Assembly (NCBI GenBank): GCA_963824985.1
Contig: CAWGRQ010000029.1
Coordinates: 94,541 to 158,540, forward strand
DNA length: 64,000 bases
Direction of reading: 5' to 3'
Source: JAFNAG01 sp963824985
Lineage (GTDB): Bacteria; Acidobacteriota; UBA6911
Shown here in pieces: positions 43,201 to 50,133 of this stretch; position 1 is the stretch's first letter, and each line of letters begins with the position of its first letter. Below the pieces are notes generated by a model. That model was not told the origin of the DNA, made no database searches, and saw only the letters and a program-made list of their open reading frames with translations. A program made the position numbers and the translations under genes.

Positions 43201-43557
43201 GAACATTTTCTGATTCAGGCGGACGATGCTCTTCTCCTCGTCCTCCCCAACATAGAAACGGACAATCGCCATGGAAGAGCCCGGGCTGGAAGTACTGTAA
43301 ATGTATTCAACTCCCGGGATTTCCCAAAGCAGCCGCTCCATTGGTTTGGTAACCCGGGTTTCTACTTCTTTGGCGGAAGCCCCGGGCACGGCTACAAAAA
43401 CATCGATCATGGGAACGATGATCTGGGGCTCCTCTTCGCGCGGAAGCAGCATCACAGCCGCCGCGCCCATGGAGATCGATGCCAGGAGAATGAGGGGCGT
43501 GAGTTTTGAATGAATCATTGCTTTGGCCAGCCGGCCGGCAATCTGCGGTCTGCTCAT
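40267..43557 (-). CDS. RND-family efflux pump, inner membrane permease
   Basis: This 1096-residue transporter has twelve predicted helices and two large periplasmic loops in the usual AcrB-like order. TM4 reads FALIFSIGILVDDAIVVIENI, with the Asp-Asp pair of proton relay characteristic of drug (HAE-1) pumps, not the DxxxxxD spacing of heavy-metal pumps. Porter-domain signatures include VETRVTKPMERLLWEIPGVE and FDNKSEFQVIVDMPEGTSLE. An insertion of roughly 40 residues rich in Pro, Gly and Ala (around residues 280-320, GPGTGGEPQASATPGYG) is unusual for the family. The 5' end overlaps the adaptor stop by 4 bases (ATGA), so the two are translationally coupled. With TolC and adaptor it forms a tripartite pump; the substrate is unknown. 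Confidence 0.92.
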   Translation of the reverse strand: MSRPQIAGRLAKAMIHSKLTPLILLASISMGAAAVMLLPREEEPQIIVPMIDVFVAVPGASAKEVETRVTKPMERLLWEIPGVEYIYSTSSPGSSMAIVRFYVGEDEEKSIVRLNQKMFANLDLIPPGASQPLIKPRSIDDVPFLALTLWSGRLDGFQLRRVAAELRNDLQQIPDISSTELIGGQRRQLRVELDPDQLAAYGVSGPQIRGALIVGNSSADAGSLTDRNQSIAVHLDSFLRTTDDLANLVVGVHTNRPVYLRDVARIIDGPEEPKDYVFLSPGPAADVVPPASAEHGPGTGGEPQASATPGYGAGDLMPAVTISLAKRKGKNAVVLAEEAIRRAEVFRAQHLPSSVQMTVTRNYGETAAEKSNELLLHMMIAILSVTILIWLILGFREAGVVAIAIPVTLALTLVVFLLYGYTLNRITLFALIFSIGILVDDAIVVIENIVRHQRLPQNRNRRFSDVAIEAVDEVGNPTILATFTVIAAILPMAMVRGLMGPYMRPIPVGASAAMIFSLLVAFVITPWAAIRLLKTSGGHHGSGEAEDRSTRMYRKFMSFLLARSRNQFAFLGLVLFLLLASMSMVYFHGVIVKMLPFDNKSEFQVIVDMPEGTSLERTAAVTRELAVALNQVPEITDLETYVGTASPFNFNGLVRHYYLRRGENVADIQVNLTPKGDRSDQSHAIARRARDLLLPIAQKSGARIKVAEVPPGPPVLQTLVAEIYGPDYTRQIEVAGQIREMLQQAPGVVDVDWYVEDEQPEMRFTIDRLKSSMAAVSPADLQQAVELALTGANTGLAHLPREAEDVPLFLRFPLQSRSSVADLNQLRIASATGRMVPLSELGTWQTGVREKSIYHKNLMPVVYVTGDVAGQEESPVYPILQLNRRIENLELPEGYRLDIYTSHQPESSDRLAMKWDGEWHITYEVFRDLGLAFAAVLVLIYILVVAWFQSFKTPLVIMAAIPFSLVGILPGHWAMGAFFTATSMIGFIAGAGIVVRNSIILVDFIELRLSLGEPLAQAVVDAGAVRFRPMMLTAAAVVVGSAVILFDPIFQGLAISLMAGEVASLLLSRMTVPVLFYMMRRRELRKSRPPAIQPAQ

Positions 43558-44753
43558 TGGCGCACCTCCACCGGCGTGCCGTCGACGATCTGATTTCCTG
43601 GGACTGCGATGATCCGCTCCCCCGGCTCAATGCCCGACAGCACTTCCACGCGCTCCGGATCATAGGCGGCGAGTTTCACCAGCCGGAAGCGCGCCACTGT
43701 GGCGGTGTCGATGACAAAGACTCCGGTCAGCTGGCCGTTTTCACGCACCGCGGATTGCGGCACCAGCAGAGCCTGACGGCTTCCCATCGGGATCGATACC
43801 GTCATGTAACTGCCCGGAGGCGCGGAAAAGCCTGCCGGAAGATCGACTTTGAACTGGACGGTGTGCGAGGCGGGATCTGATACCGGGATGATCTCGGATA
43901 TCCGTCCTTTGAGCGGGTTTGCCGGTTGCGCTCCATCCCGGACCCGCACCTCCAGGCCGCGCTGCAGATAGCGAATCTGGTTAGTGGGGAGTTCGGCAAG
44001 CACTTGCGGATCGGCGGCGGATTCGACCACCAGGAGCGGGCTGCCCGGAAAGACGGCGCTCCCCGGATCGACCAGTCGCTCGGCAATCCTGCCTGCGGCG
44101 GTAGCCTTGATTTCTGTCCAGCTGTACACGACATCGGCCCGGCCGGCATGCGCCGTGGCTTGGGCGATGCGCGCCGTGGCCTGTCGGAGGCGATCCTGGG
44201 CGGCCCCTACCATTGCCTCCCTGGCGGCCAGGTCCGCGGCGGAAGCATCGCGGCGCGCGCGCATCTCGTCGAGTTCCTGAGGGCTGACCGAGCGCGCGGC
44301 AAAAAGCTTCTCATAGCGGGAGTAAGTGCCCGCGGCCAGTTGGGCCGATGCCCGGGCGGCGTCGCGCATGCTGGCGGACATCTCCGCCGATTTCTGGGCT
44401 TCGCTCAGAGAGGCCCGGGCCTCCTCAACGGCCGCCGCGGCCGCGGCCTTCTGGCTGTCGGCTTCGCGGGCATCCAGGGTGGCCAGCAGCTGGCCGGCCC
44501 GGACGCTGTCCCCGGCGCGCACCAGTACCTCGCGGGCGAATCCGTTGATTTGCGCCGCCAGGGCCGTCCGTGTGCGCGGCTGCACGGTGCCGGGCGCAAC
44601 GATCTGGTCGGGAACCTCGGCATATGCGGCCTGGATCGCGCTCACGGAAACCGGGCGCTGCCCGCCGGGAGGTTGCGGCGACGAGGCATTGCAGGCGGCA
44701 AGCCCTGAGAGGCTTGCCAGGATTACAAGACGGTAAGGTAGTTGAATTCTCAT
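43554..44753 (-). CDS. RND efflux periplasmic adaptor (membrane fusion protein), lipoprotein
   Basis: ATG 44753 (MRIQLPYRLVILASLSGL) with AAGGA 9 bases upstream gives 399 residues; ATG 44762 is an alternative. The signal ends in LAAC, a lipobox, so the protein is probably lipid-anchored. Barrel-sandwich strands (AQINGFAREVLVRAGDSVRAGQLLATLD) surround a long alanine-rich coiled-coil hairpin (AAAAAVEEARASLSEAQKSAE and VGAAQDRLRQATARIAQATA), followed by a beta-barrel domain (GSRQALLVPQSAVRENGQLTGVFVI). It bridges the RND permease and the TolC channel. It lies 15 bases after tolC. Confidence 0.91.
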   Translation of the reverse strand: MRIQLPYRLVILASLSGLAACNASSPQPPGGQRPVSVSAIQAAYAEVPDQIVAPGTVQPRTRTALAAQINGFAREVLVRAGDSVRAGQLLATLDAREADSQKAAAAAAVEEARASLSEAQKSAEMSASMRDAARASAQLAAGTYSRYEKLFAARSVSPQELDEMRARRDASAADLAAREAMVGAAQDRLRQATARIAQATAHAGRADVVYSWTEIKATAAGRIAERLVDPGSAVFPGSPLLVVESAADPQVLAELPTNQIRYLQRGLEVRVRDGAQPANPLKGRISEIIPVSDPASHTVQFKVDLPAGFSAPPGSYMTVSIPMGSRQALLVPQSAVRENGQLTGVFVIDTATVARFRLVKLAAYDPERVEVLSGIEPGERIIAVPGNQIVDGTPVEVRQ

Positions 44754-44768
44754 GTTTGCCATTCCTTG

Positions 44769-46133
44769 TCAGGATTTCATGGAAGCGGATGTGAGGCTGA
44801 GAGTTCCCGCGGCGTACTCGAGCCGCGCGTAGCTGACCCGGTAGCGGTAAATTGCCCCGGCGAGCGCCGTCCGTGCCGCGGCCCGGGAGGTTTCGGCCGC
44901 CAATAGGTCCGTCATGGTCGCCAGGCCGGCTTCGTAGCGGTTCTGCAGGATGCGCAGGCTCTCCTGGCTTTGGGTTTCGATCGCACGCATGGCTTCGACC
45001 TGTTGGGCCGCAGTGCGCGCCTCGATCAGCGCCTGATGCACCTGGAGCGCCAGGGAGGAGGCCAGTGCTTCACTCTGCCGCTGACTCTGTTCCAGACGGT
45101 GACGGGCCGCCTGAAGCCGGGCTGTGTCCGCCCCGCCGGCGAACAGGTTCCAGCGCAGGCTGATGCCGGCGCCCCAGTTGTTTCCGCCGTAGTCGCTGAG
45201 GGAAGGGTTGTCGATTTCCCACGTGCCGAATGCCCCCAGCACCGGCCACAGGTCTGATTTGCGGCTGCCGGCTTCCAGTTCGGCGCGCCGCACGTCGGCG
45301 AGCATGCGCTGATAGTCGGGGCGGCGGCGGAGCTGCTCGGCCCGCAACTCGTCTTCCGCGGGGAGGGCGAACGACATCTGAACCAGAGCGGCGGTATCCC
45401 CGAAAGCGGAATCGAGCGGAGCACCCATCAGCCGGTTCAGGGACGCCCGAGCTATTTCCCGACGTCCTTGCGCCTCGATCTCCTGCTGATGCGCCACTGC
45501 CAGGTGGACCTGGCCACGCAGCAGATCGGCTTCCACGGCAAGTCCGCTCGATACTCGTGCCTGGGCTTGCTGGACGAACGCTTCCGCGGAGGCGATCGAA
45601 GTGCGCGCCGTCTCCAGCGCGCTGTGCGCCAGGGAGACGGAATAATAGGCGTCGCAGGTAGCCAACAGGACCTGCCGCACGTGCTCCTCATGATCGAGGT
45701 CCGCCGAGTCGATCCCCAGGCGCGCCGATTCGACGCGCTTGCTCGTGCGGCCAAAATCATAGATGGTCTGCTGCGCGGTGAACCGGGTCTGGAGGTTTTT
45801 CACCGGATCCGGAGAATTGAGCGCATCGAGGGCGAAATTGGCCGAACCGAACCCCTGCTGCGTCAAGAGCGTGCCGAAGACGTACACCGGATTGTTCCCC
45901 CCGGTCAGGGACTGCTCAAAATCGATCCGCGGCAGATACCCTGCGCGCCCCGCTTTCAAATCCATGCGCGCCGCCGCCTGGCCGGGCGCATCGATCGCGA
46001 GTTCCGGATTGTGCTCCAGCGCGCGGCTGGCGGCTTCCGCCAGGCTGAGGGTTGCCTGCCGAGCCTTCAGGGAGGGGGTACCCAGGGCCAAAACTAGAAC
46101 TGCAAACGTCAGAAACTTCGCATGGTTCTTCAT
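44769..46133 (-). CDS. TolC-family outer membrane efflux protein
   Basis: The 454-residue protein starts with a signal peptide (KFLTFAVLVLALGTPSLKA). Two homologous OEP repeats follow, each with long alanine- and glutamine-rich coiled coils: LSLAEAASRALEHNPELAI begins the first and AEDELRAEQLRRRPDYQRML the second. NPVYVFGTLLTQQGFG and GISLRWNLFAGGADTARL are the strand regions of the beta-barrel. It forms the outer-membrane and periplasmic tunnel of the tripartite pump. It is 41 bases downstream of the ArsR-type regulator and is the first structural gene of the operon. Confidence 0.91.
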   Translation of the reverse strand: MKNHAKFLTFAVLVLALGTPSLKARQATLSLAEAASRALEHNPELAIDAPGQAAARMDLKAGRAGYLPRIDFEQSLTGGNNPVYVFGTLLTQQGFGSANFALDALNSPDPVKNLQTRFTAQQTIYDFGRTSKRVESARLGIDSADLDHEEHVRQVLLATCDAYYSVSLAHSALETARTSIASAEAFVQQAQARVSSGLAVEADLLRGQVHLAVAHQQEIEAQGRREIARASLNRLMGAPLDSAFGDTAALVQMSFALPAEDELRAEQLRRRPDYQRMLADVRRAELEAGSRKSDLWPVLGAFGTWEIDNPSLSDYGGNNWGAGISLRWNLFAGGADTARLQAARHRLEQSQRQSEALASSLALQVHQALIEARTAAQQVEAMRAIETQSQESLRILQNRYEAGLATMTDLLAAETSRAAARTALAGAIYRYRVSYARLEYAAGTLSLTSASMKS

Positions 46134-46174
46134 AGATCGATCCCACCGGAAAAATTGTGTGCGCCTCGGGCCGC

Positions 46175-46528
46175 TCAGGCGCCGGGAGTTCCAATGGCCG
46201 CGACCAGCTTTTCATCCCGTTTCAGCCTGCGAAAGAGGATGGAGCGTATGATGGAGCAGGCCTTGTGAATCTCTGGATGCGTGAGGCGGTAGAAGACCTG
46301 CCGGCCGTCCCGACGCTGGTCGACGATGCCGGCGTGCATGAGTTGCGCCATGTGCTTGCTCAAGTTGGCCTTGGAGGTATCGAGGGCCTCGATTAGCGCT
46401 GCGGCGGACATCTCCGCCTGATTCAGGATTTCAACGATTTCCAGGCGGATAGGGTGCCCCATGGCCTTACAAATCTCGCATTGCATTTCAAGGATTGTGC
46501 GCAACATGCGTTTATCGTCGGTCATCAT
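46175..46528 (-). CDS. ArsR/SmtB-family transcriptional repressor
   Basis: Starts at ATG 46528 or 46525, giving 117-118 residues; the frame is open further upstream, through the promoter. The winged helix-turn-helix contains AMGHPIRLEIVEILNQAEM, the recognition helix SKANLSKHMAQLMHAGIVDQ and the wing RRDGRQVFYRLT. A CEIC pair lies just before the first helix, and THPEIHKAC lies on the last helix where SmtB-type proteins bind metals. These residues make a metal or thiol ligand plausible. It is the first gene of the efflux operon and probably represses it by binding the palindrome over the -10 box. Confidence 0.9.
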   Translation of the reverse strand: MMTDDKRMLRTILEMQCEICKAMGHPIRLEIVEILNQAEMSAAALIEALDTSKANLSKHMAQLMHAGIVDQRRDGRQVFYRLTHPEIHKACSIIRSILFRRLKRDEKLVAAIGTPGA

Positions 46529-46555
46529 CAGCCGCCATGTTTCAATGTTGCCAAA

Positions 46556-46577
46556 TATCGAAACAATTATATTGATA
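46556..46577. promoter_or_regulatory. Probable ArsR operator palindrome
   Basis: TATCGA and TTGATA are near-perfect inverted arms (5 of 6) separated by an AT-rich centre, giving a 22-base imperfect palindrome in an otherwise GC-rich region. It covers the -10 box of the arsR promoter, the usual position for autorepression by ArsR/SmtB proteins. Confidence 0.5.
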
Positions 46578-46593
46578 CGTGGGAACATGTCAA
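46566..46593 (-). promoter_or_regulatory. Consensus sigma70 promoter of the efflux operon
   Basis: On the minus strand TTGACA (plus 46588-46593) and TATAAT (plus 46566-46571) are both perfect consensus hexamers with 16-base spacing. This is the strongest promoter sequence in the window and lies 38 bases before the arsR start. A promoter this strong normally needs a repressor, which fits the overlapping palindrome. Confidence 0.75.
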
Positions 46594-46657
46594 GCAAAAT
46601 CATCGCAGGAGGGTTTGCGCGCGGATCGCAAAAGGCCGCGCGAAGCCGCGACAGAGC

Positions 46658-47839
46658 TCAGGAGCCGTCCTGAAAGTCGGGTTTGAGGTGCTCTACGCTT
46701 GCGGCGGCGAGCGCCGAGGCGATCAGACGCGGAACATCAAGCATGGCTTCGGCTCTCGCGACCTGGTCATGGGTTGCCATGGTTTCGGGATGACGCGGAA
46801 CGAAGAGGGTGCAGCAATCCTGGTCGGGGAGGATGCTGATGTCATAGGTGCCGATCGTGCGTGCCAGACGAATGATGTCTTCCTTGTCATCCCCGATCAG
46901 TGGCCGGAAGATAGGAATGTCGCGGGCGGCTTCCGAAACGACCCGGAGGTTTTCCAGAGTCTGGCTGGCGACCTGTCCCAGGCTGTCGCCGGTAATGAGG
47001 GCGCCGGCCCCCTCCTTCAGTGCCAACGCCTGGGCGATGCGCACCATGACGCGGCGGTATAGCACCACGCGCAACGGAGGCGGCGTCAGAGCGACGATCT
47101 CCCGTTGCACTTCGGCAAACGGAACCAGGTGCAGGCGGCCCTCCAGCTGATAGCGTGCCAGCACGCGGACGATTTGCCTGACCTTTTCCTGGGATTCCAC
47201 GGTTGTGTGCGGAAAACTGTGGTAGTGGACAAACTGCACCTCGCACCCGCGGCGCACCAGGCGGTAGGCCGCGACGGGTGAATCGATTCCCCCCGAGAGC
47301 AGGCAGAGCAATTTGCCGCCCGTACGCGGAGGAAGGCCGCCGCTGCCGCGAAACTTGGCAAAATAGAGGAATGCGCGGCGCCCCACGATTTCGACGTGGC
47401 ACGTCAAGTCGGGATTTTCCAATCGCACCGGGACTCCGGTCAGCTTTTGGACAAACTCTCCCAGAGACACGTTAATCTGTTGTGAATTGAGCGGGAAATC
47501 CTTGGTGCCCCGCCGGGCTTCGATTCTGAATGAAGAAAAGGTCCGCGCGGCAACCAGAGTCGCCAGGGCGCTGCGGATCTCCTCCAGATCGGCGGGTACC
47601 TCCCAGGCCGTGGCAAAATTGGCGATTCCGGACACCCATTGCAGTCGTCGCTCGATCTCCGCGATCGTTGACTCGGATCCGGGGTGCACCGTCAGTCGTC
47701 CAAAGGCTCTCCGCACTCCTTCATGGGGTAGATCGCGAAGCAGGGACTCCACGTGCCGGTGCAGTCTTTCCTCAAACCAGCCGCGATTGTTCCTCTTGAG
47801 ATGGATCTCGTGAAAGTGCGCCAAAATGATCTGCTTCAC
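46658..47839 (-). CDS. thiI: tRNA 4-thiouridine/thiamine sulfurtransferase ThiI, without rhodanese domain
   Basis: The 393-residue protein begins with a ferredoxin-like and THUMP region (residues 1-165; SEIHLKRNNRGWFEERL-type start, RRGTKDFPLNSQQINVSLGE) that binds tRNA. The PP-loop ATP pyrophosphatase domain has LCLLSGGIDSPVAAYRLVRR and GALITGDSLGQVASQTLENL. Near the C-terminus ILPDQDCCTLFVP carries the conserved cysteine. The rhodanese domain of E. coli ThiI is absent, as in many bacteria and archaea, so sulfur must come from another carrier. It starts 86 bases downstream of the small selenoprotein gene on the same strand, so the two could be co-transcribed. Confidence 0.93.
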   Translation of the reverse strand: MKQIILAHFHEIHLKRNNRGWFEERLHRHVESLLRDLPHEGVRRAFGRLTVHPGSESTIAEIERRLQWVSGIANFATAWEVPADLEEIRSALATLVAARTFSSFRIEARRGTKDFPLNSQQINVSLGEFVQKLTGVPVRLENPDLTCHVEIVGRRAFLYFAKFRGSGGLPPRTGGKLLCLLSGGIDSPVAAYRLVRRGCEVQFVHYHSFPHTTVESQEKVRQIVRVLARYQLEGRLHLVPFAEVQREIVALTPPPLRVVLYRRVMVRIAQALALKEGAGALITGDSLGQVASQTLENLRVVSEAARDIPIFRPLIGDDKEDIIRLARTIGTYDISILPDQDCCTLFVPRHPETMATHDQVARAEAMLDVPRLIASALAAASVEHLKPDFQDGS

Positions 47840-47925
47840 GCCCGACTCGAAAAAAAGGCCGGCATGTGGATCCGGCCTGAATGAGTTGCCATCTTCCCGC
47901 CCCGCACCTGCGAGGGCTATACGTG

Positions 47926-48144
47926 TCAGGATCCGCCCTGGTAGCCGATTTGCACCCGGCCCCCGGTTACGATCACCGGAACCCGCCGCTTCCCGTTGGT
48001 ATGTTCCAGCATTTGTTGCAATGCAACCGCGTCCCTGGTCACATTCAGGTATTCGACAATCACCTCCTTGCGCCGGTAGTCCTCACGGGCCTGGATGGTA
48101 TGCGGTCAGGTGTCTTTGCCGAAAATCAGCACTTTTTCTTGCAC
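47926..48144 (-). CDS. Glutaredoxin-like selenoprotein with in-frame TGA (UXX-star type)
   Basis: Reading TGA at 48108-48106 as selenocysteine gives a continuous 72-residue protein from GTG 48144 to a TGA stop at 47926. GGGAGG lies 4 bases before the GTG. The sequence begins MQEKVLIFGKDT-U-PHTIQAREDY, which matches the glutaredoxin CxxC active site with U in the first position and Thr in place of the second Cys. The rest keeps the fold: VEYLNVTRDAVALQQMLEH, then GKRRVPVIV with the cis-proline motif, and a GGRVQIGYQGG C-terminus. This agrees with the small glutaredoxin-like selenoprotein families known as UXX-star. A short stem (TCC/GGA around a loop with GGCCC) begins about 15 bases after the TGA, where a bacterial SECIS should lie. 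It would be a thiol/selenol redox protein. Selenocysteine machinery genes are not in the window. Confidence 0.82.
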
Positions 48145-48167
48145 AAATCCTCCCGCAACTGGATAAC

Positions 48168-49229
48168 ATGGATTGCATGAGGCGTTCCAGGGAAATTTGC
48201 ACTGTCCGGGGAGGAATGACCAGGAGAGCGTTCGCCAGGCAGGCGGGGTTGAGTCTGGCGGGTGCCGCATTTGCGCACGCAGATGGCCGCGCGCGGGAAG
48301 ACCAGGGTCCGGCACTCGCTCTGGCACGGAGTGCGGACCGCGCGGCCGCCCTGCGGACGGCGATCGAATTGCTCGGCCCGATAGACTTCGGCGGACACGA
48401 CCTGTATCTCAAAGCGAATTTCAACAGTCCGGATCCCTTTCCGGCAACCACCCATCCGGACACCTTAAGCCTTGTCACAGGACTGTTGCGCGAGCGCAAT
48501 TGCGGGAATCTGACGCTGATTGAGCGAAGCGGCATGGGTGACACCCGCGAGATCTGGGAGCGTCTGGGGGTGGTACCGCTGGCGCGGCAGCTGGATCTTC
48601 GACTGCTGCCTCTGGAGGAGCTGCCGGCAGAGGACTGGCGGAAAGTAAAGCTGGAGGGAATGACCTGGGCGGCAGGGGTTGAGGTTCCCCGGTTTCTTGA
48701 CCGCGAAGCCTACCTGATCCAGATCTGCAATCTGAAAACGCATCGCTTCGGCGGCGTGTTCAGTGCCAGCCTGAAAAACTCGGTCGGGCTGGTGGCGAAA
48801 TATGGTCTTTTGAATGCCGGGTACAACTACATGAAAGAACTGCACTCCTCGCAGCAGCAGGGATCCCTGATCGCAGAATTAAACCTCATCTATAATCCCA
48901 AGCTCATAGTCATGGATGCCATGCAGGTTTTCGTCAATGGCGGTCCCGAAACGGGCGAACTCGCCTCTCCGGAAACCTGTTTCGCCGGGGCCGACCGGGT
49001 ATCCATGGATGCCGCCGGGATAGCGCTGTTGCGGCTGAACCTCACCTTGCCCGGACAGTTCCTCGCTCAGCGGACCGTTTTCGAGCAGGAACAGTTACAA
49101 CGCGCCCTGGAGATCGGCCTCGGAGCGGAACACCCACAGGCCATCCGCTTCCTGACCTCAGACCTGCACAGCAACAGGCTCGCCTCCCAGATCGAGGCGA
49201 TACTCTCGGAAGTTCCCAAAGCAAAGTAG
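48168..49229 (+). CDS. Tat-exported DUF362 domain protein
   Basis: The mature region is a DUF362 domain: HDLYLKANFNSPDPFPATTHP, NLTLIERSGMGDTREIWERLG, YLIQICNLKTHRFGGVFSASL, LKNSVGLVAKYGLL and LIVMDAMQVFVNGGPETGE. A twin-arginine motif (MTRRAFARQAGLSLAGAAFA) shows export of a folded, probably cofactor-carrying protein, although the ferredoxin clusters found in some DUF362 proteins are missing. Starts at 48168, 48177 and 48216 are all in frame; ATG 48216 is preceded directly by GGGGAGGA, which is too close, so the start is uncertain. The gene is divergent from the selenoprotein gene with as little as 23 bases between them. DUF362 function is not established. Confidence 0.85.
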   Translation: MDCMRRSREICTVRGGMTRRAFARQAGLSLAGAAFAHADGRAREDQGPALALARSADRAAALRTAIELLGPIDFGGHDLYLKANFNSPDPFPATTHPDTLSLVTGLLRERNCGNLTLIERSGMGDTREIWERLGVVPLARQLDLRLLPLEELPAEDWRKVKLEGMTWAAGVEVPRFLDREAYLIQICNLKTHRFGGVFSASLKNSVGLVAKYGLLNAGYNYMKELHSSQQQGSLIAELNLIYNPKLIVMDAMQVFVNGGPETGELASPETCFAGADRVSMDAAGIALLRLNLTLPGQFLAQRTVFEQEQLQRALEIGLGAEHPQAIRFLTSDLHSNRLASQIEAILSEVPKAK

Positions 49230-49290
49230 CTTGCCTCTGGATTCCACCGGCTCGCAGCCAGGGCCCCCAGGACCCGGAGCCGTTTCATTG

Positions 49291-49584
49291 TAATTGTTTA
49301 GCCAAATCAAATGGATGAAGAAGCAAAACGCAAAGACGCAAAGGCGCAGGGGCGCAAAGATCGACACTGAGCAACAGGCGTGGGCGCAGCGCTTCGCGCT
49401 GGCGCATCCTTGGGCGAGCCGCGGGAGAAAGCGCGGGCAGAGCGGCTACTCAGGAGGATTGCGCTTTCTCCCGCGGCTCGCCCGAGGATGCGGCCGAAGG
49501 CCGCCCATGCCCGCGAACCGAAAGGAATCTCTTTGCATCCTTGCGTCTTTGCGTTCTGCTGTTCAGCATCGGCTAAACAGATGC
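49291..49584. repeat. Dispersed repeat, family 1, copy B, with internal long hairpin
   Basis: The outer parts match 1313-1448. The inner part, absent from the other copy, contains a long inverted repeat with arms 49403-49434 and 49461-49492: 31 of 32 positions pair, with a perfect 23-bp core, around a 26-base loop. The whole element fills most of the 466-base gap 49230-49695; the rest has no recognised gene. Frames that cross it are not genes. Confidence 0.82.
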
Positions 49585-49695
49585 GTTTCATTTTTATCGG
49601 AAATGAAGCTGCGGGGGCTACGTACTTATGTATTGGATGCCGGGGCGGGTTGCCCAGGCTGCGGAAGCATCGGTTGTGAGTAATCCGGAGGGAGC

Positions 49696-50091
49696 ATGAA
49701 AAAGGACCCTGACTCCATCATTCTTACGCGTCAGGAGTTTCAGATCATGAAGGTGGTGTGGGAACTGGGGGCAGCGAGCGTCAGGGAGGTGTGCCACACT
49801 TTGTCCCGGCAAAAGGCAACCGCTTACACCACCGTTTTGACCCTGATGGGCATTCTGGAAGACAAAGGAGTCCTGGCCCATATCCGCTCTGGACGTGCCT
49901 ACATCTACCGTCCCTTGCTTTCCCGGGAGCAGGTGACGAGGAACCAGATTGCGGACCTGGTGACCCGGTTGTTTGACGGCCGGCCGGAATGGCTGATTGA
50001 AAGCGTACTGGAAAACCAGGAAATCCCACCCGGCCGATTGCGGGATCTGATCGACAGGATCAAACTTCAGGAAGAACAGCAGGTTGTCTGA
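49696..50091 (+). CDS. BlaI/MecI/CopY-family transcriptional repressor
   Basis: GGAGGGAGC precedes the ATG, giving 131 residues. The N-terminal winged helix has LTRQEFQIMKVVWELGAASV, the recognition segment KATAYTTVLTLMGILEDKGV and the wing HIRSGRAYIYRPLLSREQ, followed by the C-terminal dimerisation helices. Family members repress beta-lactamase or copper genes and are removed by cleavage after a BlaR-type signal. No BlaR1/M56 sensor protease is next to it in this window, so its regulon and trigger are unknown. Confidence 0.9.
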   Translation: MKKDPDSIILTRQEFQIMKVVWELGAASVREVCHTLSRQKATAYTTVLTLMGILEDKGVLAHIRSGRAYIYRPLLSREQVTRNQIADLVTRLFDGRPEWLIESVLENQEIPPGRLRDLIDRIKLQEEQQVV

Positions 50092-50133
50092 TTTGTCACT
50101 GCACCAGGCACCCGCTGATGAACGAAGTGCCGG

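Noticed and set aside
49294..49683. ORFs crossing the family 1 repeat
   Set aside because: They span a long hairpin and repeat sequence, lack ribosome sites and show no family resemblance.
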